From contig CAXMMT010000065.1 in NCBI GenBank assembly GCA_964194555.1, forward strand, positions 1 through 17,298: 17,298 nt of DNA, read 5' to 3'. The notes below the pieces were generated by a model that was not told the origin of the DNA, did no database searches, and saw only the letters and a program-made list of their open reading frames with translations. Below, piece after piece: positions 7,649 to 14,117 of the stretch. The DNA is from SZUA-217 sp964194555 (GTDB lineage: Bacteria > Actinomycetota > Acidimicrobiia > Spongiisociales > ZC4RG35). The position numbers and the translations under genes are program-made. Numbering within the stretch: the first letter of the stretch is position 1; every line of letters starts with the position of its first letter.

Positions 7649-7665
7649 CATCGGACGTTCGGTGC
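7648..7665. promoter_or_regulatory. 18-bp imperfect palindrome between MarR and dioxygenase genes, possible operator
   Basis: The 18 bases starting GCATCGGAC and ending GTTCGGTGC match their reverse complement at 14 of 18 positions. The site begins at the last base of the MarR stop codon and lies 25 bp before the dioxygenase ATG. Its size and position suit a MarR-dimer site or a small mRNA hairpin. One half, read on the other strand, shares CCGAA...CGTC with the dyad in the spacer before the MarR gene. Confidence 0.3.
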
Positions 7666-7690
7666 CTAACGATTTACAGGAGCAGCAGAA

Positions 7691-8566
7691 ATGGGTGAAA
7701 TAGTCGGTGCGGGCTTGATAAGCCACGCCCCAACGATCATGTTCGACGAGCTGGCCCGGCGGGAATTGAACGATGGCAAAGAGATCAGCCTCGTGCCCGG
7801 TCTGATCCGGATCCGCGACGAAGTGCTCGATCGGCTCGATGTGGAAACCATCGTGATAGTGGACTCACACTGGTTCACGACAGTCGAACATGTAATCTCG
7901 GCGCACCAGGACCGGCAGGGGCACATGACTTCTTCCGAGCTACCTAGGGGGATGGCCGGTATCCCCTACGACTATCCGGGAGACCCCGAGTTCGCAAAGC
8001 TCGCAGCCAGCCTGGGGGATGAGTTGGGTACTCCGACTCACGCCTCCGAGGACGATTACCTCCCGGTCTACTACGCCACGGTCAATCTGGTTCACTACCT
8101 CCACAAGAGCCAGCGGATCGTCTCGGTGTCGGTCGTCCAAACCGGAGAGCCCGAGGACTTCCTGACCATGGGGGCGGCGATAGGCGAGGCAGCCAGTCGT
8201 CTCGACCGGCGGGTCGTGGTGCTGGCCTCCGGCGGGATGAGCCACACCTTCTGGCGTCTCAGCCAGATCCCCAAACACGAAGCCTCGGACCCGGTCCACA
8301 TCATCACTCCCGAGGCGCGTGCAGCCGATGAGCTCCGTCTCCAGTGGATGAGAGCGGGCGACCACCGTCGGATTGTCGACTCGATGGACGATTACATGCA
8401 GTACAACCCAGAAGGTGGTTTCGGACACTTCCTCATGATGCTCGGAGCGATTGGTGGTGCTGATTGCACGGCCACTGGAGAGTTGTACTCCGACTACGAG
8501 AACGCCATCGGGACGGGTCAGGTCCATGTGTGGTTTGAGCAGCCGGAAAGAGGCTGGACCGCCTAA
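7691..8566 (+). CDS. LigB-type (class III) extradiol ring-cleavage dioxygenase
   Basis: This 291-residue protein belongs to the LigB superfamily of non-heme Fe(II) dioxygenases that open catechol rings next to the hydroxyls. The metal ligands are visible at the expected places: His12 in ISHAP, His60 in DSHWF and Glu241 in NPEGG, close to His12/His61/Glu242 of LigB. The catalytic His is in GGMSHTF (His185). Length matches the single-subunit HpcB/HpaD-type homoprotocatechuate 2,3-dioxygenases (about 280). A strong ribosome site (AGGAG at 7678-7682) precedes the ATG by 8 bases. The neighbouring HpaE-like dehydrogenase and MarR regulator support a role in meta-cleavage of a dihydroxy-aryl acid. 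Other substrates such as 2-aminophenols or protocatechuate cannot be excluded. The cofactor and substrate are assigned by family. Confidence 0.85.
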   Translation: MGEIVGAGLISHAPTIMFDELARRELNDGKEISLVPGLIRIRDEVLDRLDVETIVIVDSHWFTTVEHVISAHQDRQGHMTSSELPRGMAGIPYDYPGDPEFAKLAASLGDELGTPTHASEDDYLPVYYATVNLVHYLHKSQRIVSVSVVQTGEPEDFLTMGAAIGEAASRLDRRVVVLASGGMSHTFWRLSQIPKHEASDPVHIITPEARAADELRLQWMRAGDHRRIVDSMDDYMQYNPEGGFGHFLMMLGAIGGADCTATGELYSDYENAIGTGQVHVWFEQPERGWTA

Positions 8567-8611
8567 CCGGGTACGAGCACATGGTCGTGCCAGACTTTGA
8601 CCGTGGTCGCG

Positions 8612-10096
8612 ATGAGAACATCAAACGGTCTGATAGATGATTTCGAGCGTCTGGCCTTCGAGTTGGAGACGCAGGATCTGAGGTCGGCCAGGTTCGCGCC
8701 AAGTCGAACATCCCAGACGCGGGATCGGCTGGTTCGCATCATCAGGGCCTACCTGATCCCGCGTCTCGCCAACCCTGACGCCCCGCTGTGCGTTGTCTTT
8801 GCCGGACCGACCGGCTCTGGCAAATCGACGCTGGTCAACAGTCTTTCTGGTCTGGAGGTGTCGGAGACCGGCCCCATCCGACCGACGACCAAGAAACCCG
8901 TGATCCTCGCCTCCGGCAGAGCGCGCCATCACTTCGAGAATGTCGGCGGAGTCGAATGCGAGGTGGTAACCGGGAGCGCGCCGATCCTGAACCATGTTGG
9001 CGTTGTCGACACTCCAGACATCGATTCCACCGCTATCGAGCACAGAGTGACTGCGGAGAGCCTCATCGATTGCGCGGACATCGTTGTCATGGTCACCTCG
9101 GCTCTTCGTTACGCCGACCTGGTGCCGTGGGAAGTCTTGAGACGCGCGATGTCACGGGGCACTCCCCTCATCTTTGTCCTCAACCGCGTCACCAGTGGCT
9201 CCTCGGGCGCCATCACCGACTTCGCCTCGCGGCTCTCCGAAGAGGGAGTGGAAGGGGACATCATTGTTGTGCCCGAACACCACGTCGAGGTGGGTAAGCA
9301 CTCCGTCCCTGCCGTTGCCGTCAGGGAACTTGGACGACGTCTCGTCGGATTGACAAGAGACAGGGACCGGTATCAGCGAGAGATATTTCAACGGGTGCTC
9401 GACTCGACGATCAACCAGATCTCAGAACTTGCCGAACAGGTCGAGAGCGACCGTGAATTGGCCGGAGTCGTCGATGCCGGTATCCGGTTTGCCTTCCGTG
9501 ACAAAGCTCACGCCCTGGATGTGTCGGGCCTAGTGACCGGTCTCGAGATCTCGGCTGCGCCTCCCGGGGGTCGACTGCGTTCTCGACGCTGGCGGCGCCT
9601 CAATCGTGTGCCAAGCGGCGACCTGGCCGAACTCGAGGCGGCTCTTCGCAGCCGGTTGATCACCCTGGTCGAGTCGGATCTGAGGGGCATGATTCTGAGA
9701 GAAAGCGAGCTTGGCTTCATCGGTGGCACCGTCGAAGATGTTGTGCGTGGCACCCACATGATCACGGGTCAGGCGATTGATGGCTGGATCGACATGGTAC
9801 ATGGCGAGGTAGGCGAAATGAATAGGCGCGACCGCAACCTGGCGTCGGCTGTTCTCCTCTCGGCTGCACTTGATTCGGGTGATCGGCGGGCACTCGAGTC
9901 TCTGTTCGGTGCCGAAGACGACGTCCTCATCGAGAGGCTGCGTCTCGCGCTTTTGGATCGTTTGCAGGTTGCCTATACCCAGACGGCTGATCATGTCTGC
10001 GAGTCGCTTGCCCCAGTCTCTCATCTTGGGGAAGCGGATGAGCTGGCTGCTCGTCTCACGAGAGTCGTGGCGCGCTCCCATTTCGCCGATGCATGA
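8612..10096 (+). CDS. Dynamin/YfjP-like GTPase, first of a tandem pair
   Basis: Started at the ATG at 8612 this is a 494-residue protein; a TTG at 8597 would add five residues. The G domain has a clear P-loop, GPTGSGKSTL at about residues 65-74, a switch-I region IRPTTKKP (about 89-96), and switch II DTPDIDS (about 133-139), where the family's usual DxxG is replaced by DxPD. The G4 region reads LNRVTSG and lacks the Asp of N/TKxD. After the G domain come helical regions with an Arg-rich patch (LRSRRWRRLNR, about 312-322) but no transmembrane segment that I can see. The protein likely binds GTP and acts on membranes or large complexes, by analogy with bacterial dynamin-like pairs; this is inference. 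It overlaps the next, paralogous GTPase by 8 bp, which implies a fixed pair. Confidence 0.78.
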   Translation: MRTSNGLIDDFERLAFELETQDLRSARFAPSRTSQTRDRLVRIIRAYLIPRLANPDAPLCVVFAGPTGSGKSTLVNSLSGLEVSETGPIRPTTKKPVILASGRARHHFENVGGVECEVVTGSAPILNHVGVVDTPDIDSTAIEHRVTAESLIDCADIVVMVTSALRYADLVPWEVLRRAMSRGTPLIFVLNRVTSGSSGAITDFASRLSEEGVEGDIIVVPEHHVEVGKHSVPAVAVRELGRRLVGLTRDRDRYQREIFQRVLDSTINQISELAEQVESDRELAGVVDAGIRFAFRDKAHALDVSGLVTGLEISAAPPGGRLRSRRWRRLNRVPSGDLAELEAALRSRLITLVESDLRGMILRESELGFIGGTVEDVVRGTHMITGQAIDGWIDMVHGEVGEMNRRDRNLASAVLLSAALDSGDRRALESLFGAEDDVLIERLRLALLDRLQVAYTQTADHVCESLAPVSHLGEADELAARLTRVVARSHFADA

Positions 10097-11309
10097 CACG
10101 ATACTCGGTCTTCTCGACAAGGCCGACCTGGCCCTCGCCACTTGTGCCGGCGTAGTCGAGGAAGAGGAACTCGAGCCGATGGCTCGCTTGGCCGGCGACG
10201 CAAGGGCCCGCATCTCCTACCCGGAGGACATGAGTGTTGTCGCCCTTGTGGGAGGAACCGGCTCCGGCAAGTCCAGTCTCGCCAACGCCGTCTGTGACGA
10301 CGACGTGGCGACGATTGGAGGAATTCGCCCCACAACGGGAGAGCCGCTTGCCATCGTTCATGAGACTCGAGCCGCCCACATCGCCGGCTACCTGGATTCT
10401 CTTGGTGTCAGTCATCAGACGGCGGCTCGGATTCCACCGTGGCTCTGTCTCATAGACATGCCGGATACCGATAGCGTCGAGATCGAGCATCGTCTTCGGG
10501 TAGAACATATCTTGCCGCGCCTCGATGTCGTTGTATGGGTGGTGGACCCGGAGAAGTACCGTGATGCGGCACTGCACGACAGCTATCTCAAGCCTCTCAG
10601 TCCCTACTCGAAGCAGTTTGTCTTCGTGCTGAATCAGATCGATCGATTGTCTCCAACAGTGGTCGAATCTGTTGTTGCCGATCTGGAGGAAGCACTCGAT
10701 GAAGATGGGATCGAGTCTCCCAGGATCGTTGCAACCGCAGCCCATCCCGCCTCAGGTCCGCCGCTTGGAGTCGACGACCTAATCGAGGTTCTCCAGGAGG
10801 CCGTCAAGAAGGATCGGGTCTTCGACAAGCTGCTGGTCGATCTGGAACAGGGGTCGAAGGGACTGTTGACCCTCACCGGCGGAAAGGGACTCGACTTCGA
10901 AGCGCGGGCAAGGACGGTCCTCGAGACGACGGCCCGCATGGTCGTCGATGGAGAAACACGCTCGGCCATCGACGAGCTCACCCACTTTCTGGAGGTGATC
11001 GCCGGCGAGGCTGGAAGCTCAGCCGGGTCGAAGATTCGCCAGATCGCAGCTTCAGCGCCCATTCATGTTCAGACGGCCGCCGAGAAGGTGAAGACGCCGA
11101 GATCTGCCAAGCGCAGACTCCGGCCCCGTGGGCGAAGGAGAGAAATCGAGACCTCCGGAGCCAACCAGAGAGACACAGTCGTCTCACTCCTCGACGGTCT
11201 GGTGATCGACCCGGCCCGCGCTCTCTTGACAACGCGGGCTCTGGCAAACGCGACTCTGACCGACCTGTCCTTGTCGGTGGCATCGGCTCGGGCAGCGGCA
11301 GCTAGTTAA
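10089..11309 (+). CDS. Dynamin/YfjP-like GTPase, second of a tandem pair
   Basis: This 406-residue protein starts at an ATG that overlaps the end of the first GTPase gene by 8 bp. Its G domain has P-loop GGTGSGKSSL (55-64), switch I IRPTTGEP (79-86), switch II DMPDTDS (123-129) and a canonical G4 NQID (182-185). Residues around switch II, including IEHR and the following D-V-V-V-W-V-V segment with K-Y-R-D, closely parallel the first GTPase, so the two are paralogs. The C-terminal helical part has a strongly basic stretch at about 334-351 (KVKTPRSAKRRLRPRGRR) that could touch acidic lipid or nucleic acid. No membrane span is evident. Streptomyces and mycobacteria carry comparable adjacent GTPase pairs (DynA/DynB, IniA/IniC), and this may be a related system. 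The MscS gene follows 12 bp downstream. Confidence 0.8.
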   Translation: MHDTILGLLDKADLALATCAGVVEEEELEPMARLAGDARARISYPEDMSVVALVGGTGSGKSSLANAVCDDDVATIGGIRPTTGEPLAIVHETRAAHIAGYLDSLGVSHQTAARIPPWLCLIDMPDTDSVEIEHRLRVEHILPRLDVVVWVVDPEKYRDAALHDSYLKPLSPYSKQFVFVLNQIDRLSPTVVESVVADLEEALDEDGIESPRIVATAAHPASGPPLGVDDLIEVLQEAVKKDRVFDKLLVDLEQGSKGLLTLTGGKGLDFEARARTVLETTARMVVDGETRSAIDELTHFLEVIAGEAGSSAGSKIRQIAASAPIHVQTAAEKVKTPRSAKRRLRPRGRRREIETSGANQRDTVVSLLDGLVIDPARALLTTRALANATLTDLSLSVASARAAAAS

Positions 11310-11321
11310 CCTGCTGATCCG

Positions 11322-12125
11322 ATGGAGCCCTGGGTAGAGAACCTAATTCGCACGGGCGTTGTTGTTGTTGTGTCGCTCATTGCACTTTGGATCGCACGCC
11401 GCGCAGGTTACAAGTTGGTCCGAAGGATGGCTGGCCGGGATGATGAGAGCGAGGCCAGAGCCGAGACACTGTGGCTGGTTGTGCGCCGAATCATCCAAAT
11501 CGCCATCATGGTGTCTGCGGTTTTGGTGATCTTCGCCGTTTGGGGCTTCAGCATCGCCCCATTCCTGGCGATCGGAACCGTTCTCGCGGCAGCAATTGGA
11601 TTTGGTGCACAGGATCTGGTGAAAGACGTCATTGCCGGGTTCTTCATCCTCGTGGAGGACCAATTCCACGTGGGGGACACCATCACGATCGCCGGCGTGA
11701 CAGGCACAGTCGAAGACATCCAGTTGCGTATCACGGTGTTACGCGACCATGAGGGAAGAGCCCATTTTGTGCCCAACGGTCAGATCACGGTGACATCCAA
11801 CTACACCAGCCACTATGCCCAACCGGTTATCGACATCGGGATCTCATACGACTCCGACGTGGACCATGCCCTGGTGGTGCTGAAAGAAGTTCTGGATTCC
11901 CTGGCAAGCGACCCCGAGTGGAGTTCGCGCATCAAAGGCGAGAGCGAGATCTTTGGAGTCAACAAGCTCGATGACTCAGCTGTAGTGGTGAGAGGAAGGC
12001 TCACGACCGTGGCCGAGGAGCGCTGGTCGGTCCGACGAGAGGCTCTGCGTCGGGTCAAGAAACGGTTTGAGGCCGAGGGAATCACCATCCCTTTCCCCCA
12101 ACTCACCATTCACAAGCCAGACTGA
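11322..12125 (+). CDS. Small-conductance mechanosensitive channel (MscS family)
   Basis: This 267-residue protein matches the basic MscS build. There are hydrophobic helices at about 10-26 and 55-75 and a pore-lining third helix at about 80-112. The helix begins FLAIGTVLAAAIGFGAQ, rich in Ala and Gly, and continues into DLVKDVIAGFFILVEDQF. The beta domain starts at HVGDTI and contains the VPNG segment (150-153). The C-terminal alpha/beta vestibule domain ends at IPFPQ. The channel opens under membrane tension and releases solutes on hypo-osmotic shock. It follows the second GTPase by 12 bp with no promoter visible, so it is probably the last gene of the GTPase operon. There is no clear Shine-Dalgarno. 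Its final 16 bp overlap the end of the convergent lipid kinase gene. Confidence 0.9.
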   Translation: MEPWVENLIRTGVVVVVSLIALWIARRAGYKLVRRMAGRDDESEARAETLWLVVRRIIQIAIMVSAVLVIFAVWGFSIAPFLAIGTVLAAAIGFGAQDLVKDVIAGFFILVEDQFHVGDTITIAGVTGTVEDIQLRITVLRDHEGRAHFVPNGQITVTSNYTSHYAQPVIDIGISYDSDVDHALVVLKEVLDSLASDPEWSSRIKGESEIFGVNKLDDSAVVVRGRLTTVAEERWSVRREALRRVKKRFEAEGITIPFPQLTIHKPD

Positions 12126-13039
12126 CCACCGACGACGCGAAGCGAATCGGGATGCCAGTCGACGGTTGCCTGATCGACGATGCCCAGCGACTCTCCATCG
12201 GCCTGGACGGCTACCGGCGGGTCGGCGGTGACTTCGAGGTTATCCACCCTTGGCCACACCTCTATGCCCTTGACACTTTCGAGTTCGCGCCCGCTCAAGA
12301 CGTCGACCGCGATCTGGGGGATCCGATGTCGACGCAGACGCTCCAATACGAGCACAGTCATTGGCGACGGTCGTTGTTTGGACAAGCGAAGAGGCATTTT
12401 CCCGAAGTAGGAGTAGACGTCCCGGAACTGAATCAGGGCGGTGGTGACCTCAGCCTCATGACCCTCGCTGGTCACTGTCAGATGGGGTCGTCTAGATGGA
12501 AAGGTCCTCACGCCCACTCCAATGGCAGTTCGGGCGTAATGAATCGAACCGAACCGATACTTGCGATAGGGATCGCTATCCGCCTTCACCACTACCTCCG
12601 CATCCAGCCCGAAACCGCAAGCGAAGATCGCGTAGTGAGTCGTTTCCGTGGTTCCCCGCTGAAGGGTCATCCGTGCTACTCCCACTGTGGCTGTCTCCTC
12701 CGAGCGGGCAATCAGTCGTGCTGCCTTTGCCGGTCGGGTGGGAAGATGGAGCAGACGAGCGACGACGTTGGTTGTCCCGGCGGGAATTATCCCGAGAGCG
12801 GTTTCGGTTCCGACGAGTCCCTGGCTGACGTGGTGGACCATCCCGTCGCCTCCCATGGCCACGACAATCGATGCCTCTGATGAGGCCGCCTTTGCCGCTG
12901 CCGCGGTTGCTTCCATTGCCGATGACGGCCAGACGGCCTCTACCGGATGACTCTTCGAGAGGTGGGACATGACGTCGCGATGGGAGCCACCGGTGAACTG
13001 GGAAGCGACTGGGTTGGCGATCACAACGATGTGGTCCAT
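12110..13039 (-). CDS. Diacylglycerol/lipid kinase family protein (YegS-like)
   Basis: This 309-residue protein has the DAGK catalytic fold. The N-terminal strand-loop is VVIANPVAS (5-13), with the nucleotide-binding AMGGDGMVH motif at 61-69 and PAGTTNVVA at 86-94. GFGLDAEVV follows at about 142-150, and the C-terminal QADGE metal/substrate motif belongs to the second beta domain. These enzymes use ATP to phosphorylate diacylglycerol, sphingoid bases or related lipids at the cytoplasmic membrane. The ATG at 13039 begins at the conserved first strand. The frame is open for a further 85 codons upstream, but that part overlaps the neighbouring gene's strand and has no family similarity. The gene is divergent from the ADP-ribosylglycohydrolase-like gene with 36 bp between starts. 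Its 3' end overlaps the MscS gene by 16 bp. The lipid substrate is unknown. Confidence 0.87.
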   Translation of the reverse strand: MDHIVVIANPVASQFTGGSHRDVMSHLSKSHPVEAVWPSSAMEATAAAAKAASSEASIVVAMGGDGMVHHVSQGLVGTETALGIIPAGTTNVVARLLHLPTRPAKAARLIARSEETATVGVARMTLQRGTTETTHYAIFACGFGLDAEVVVKADSDPYRKYRFGSIHYARTAIGVGVRTFPSRRPHLTVTSEGHEAEVTTALIQFRDVYSYFGKMPLRLSKQRPSPMTVLVLERLRRHRIPQIAVDVLSGRELESVKGIEVWPRVDNLEVTADPPVAVQADGESLGIVDQATVDWHPDSLRVVGGQSGL

Positions 13040-13060
13040 GACCGACGCAGGGTACCGCTG

Positions 13061-13066
13061 TATTCT
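13061..13066 (+). promoter_or_regulatory. Candidate -10 box for a near-leaderless transcript
   Basis: TATTCT lies 9 bases before the ATG at 13076 of the ADP-ribosylglycohydrolase-like gene. Initiation about 7 bases downstream would give an mRNA with 0-3 untranslated bases. No Shine-Dalgarno precedes the ATG, and only 36 bp separate it from the divergent kinase start. No clear -35 was seen. Confidence 0.4.
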
Positions 13067-13075
13067 TCCACACCG

Positions 13076-14089
13076 ATGGAGAGCAACGACAGCAGTACCC
13101 AACCAGCCGAGGAAATGGCAATCTTCGAGGATGGGCCGTCTGAGCCCCTCTTTTCGCTGGTTGCGGGGGAAGGCGACGGTTTCATGCTCGGCGCAGTTGC
13201 CGGTGACGCCGCCGGCGGGGCATGGGAACTCGGCTATTCCGCAATTGCCGAGCAGATAACCGTTCTCTCCTACCAGCTGATAGAGCACCGGCATCTGGAT
13301 ACCGCCCGCGTGATTCAGGTCATGCGAGAGCTAGACGGATCCGAGGAGGGAGACCCGGTGTACAGGGCGGAGACACCGCACTTCAGAGCCTGGCTCGATC
13401 GGGCTGCCGCCGGCTCGCCTGTTCCTGAGGAGGAGCCTTCACTCGACGGGGTAGCGCGGACTGTGCCCCTCGGTGTTGCCTTCCGCCGTGACCCTCAGGC
13501 AGTGACGAAGGAGGCAACAAATCTCGGTCGATTATTCGATCGCGACGCGGGCAGTGTTGCCGCTGGTGTAATTGCCGCCACTGCCGTCGCCGCGTCATGT
13601 TTTGGTCAGTCGGGGAGAGATCTGATCGTCGGAGTGACAGAGACAGTTGTTCCCGTCATGACGACCCTGGGCAACGGCCTCTACGGGGAGCAACGTCTCG
13701 ACACTCTCGAGACCGAACTCGGTCGTCTCACCGAAGCCTTGGGGGTTGTCAACGGGGAAGAGGCAATCGAACACGTCGGGGGCGATACTCGCGACCCCAT
13801 CCAGGTCATGCTTGCAGGGCTTCTTCTTGCCGCTCCGGCGACGGACAGGTACCACACCCCCATCGAACAAGCGGCCAAGGTCGGTGGCAGCACCCTCGGC
13901 GCCGCGGTCGGGGGGATCATGGGAGCAAGGGTCGGTATTCGAGCGTGGCCTTGGGCATTCGCCAACGACACGTGGTTCGCCGAGATCGGCCGGCGAGTCA
14001 CCCGCGGGCCCGACGAGGTGCGAGACCTACCCATCCCCTATGCGGTTGAGCAGCATCTCATCTCGGGGTCGCATCCGGGCTTTCACTAG
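13076..14089 (+). CDS. Divergent ADP-ribosylglycohydrolase-fold protein, probably without family metal sites
   Basis: This 337-residue protein resembles the DraG/ARH family. It has an N-terminal LGAVAGDAAGGAWELG segment (about 38-53), like the family G-x-x-x-GDA-x-G start. A middle DGVARTVPLGVAF (124-136) parallels the G-N-G-x-x-M-R-x-x-P-L-G motif, and a late KVGGSTLGAAVGGIMGARVG (269-288) parallels the GGDTDT...G-A-x-x-G motif. The family removes ADP-ribose from proteins or small molecules using two metal ions. Here the early T-D-D-T element is replaced by a segment reading ITVLSYQ, and the late D-T-D-T by S-T-L-G, so the metal-binding Asp residues appear lost. It may be a binding protein or pseudoenzyme. 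The start is the ATG at 13076; an upstream in-frame extension overlaps the divergent kinase gene and is rejected. No signal peptide is seen. Confidence 0.7.
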   Translation: MESNDSSTQPAEEMAIFEDGPSEPLFSLVAGEGDGFMLGAVAGDAAGGAWELGYSAIAEQITVLSYQLIEHRHLDTARVIQVMRELDGSEEGDPVYRAETPHFRAWLDRAAAGSPVPEEEPSLDGVARTVPLGVAFRRDPQAVTKEATNLGRLFDRDAGSVAAGVIAATAVAASCFGQSGRDLIVGVTETVVPVMTTLGNGLYGEQRLDTLETELGRLTEALGVVNGEEAIEHVGGDTRDPIQVMLAGLLLAAPATDRYHTPIEQAAKVGGSTLGAAVGGIMGARVGIRAWPWAFANDTWFAEIGRRVTRGPDEVRDLPIPYAVEQHLISGSHPGFH

Positions 14090-14117
14090 TGTCGGGACGC
14101 TAGGAGTTTGCCGGTGC

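Noticed and set aside
9870..10088. N-terminal extension of the second GTPase
   Set aside because: This part is an out-of-frame reading of the first GTPase gene. The ATG at 10089 gives a protein of sensible length with an overlap start.
12152..12880. Plus-strand open frame (242 codons) opposite the lipid kinase
   Set aside because: The minus strand has GGDG and PAGTTN kinase motifs; the plus frame has none.
13040..13294. N-terminal extension of the lipid kinase
   Set aside because: It overlaps the ARH-fold gene on the other strand and precedes the conserved first beta strand. The ATG at 13039 fits the family length.
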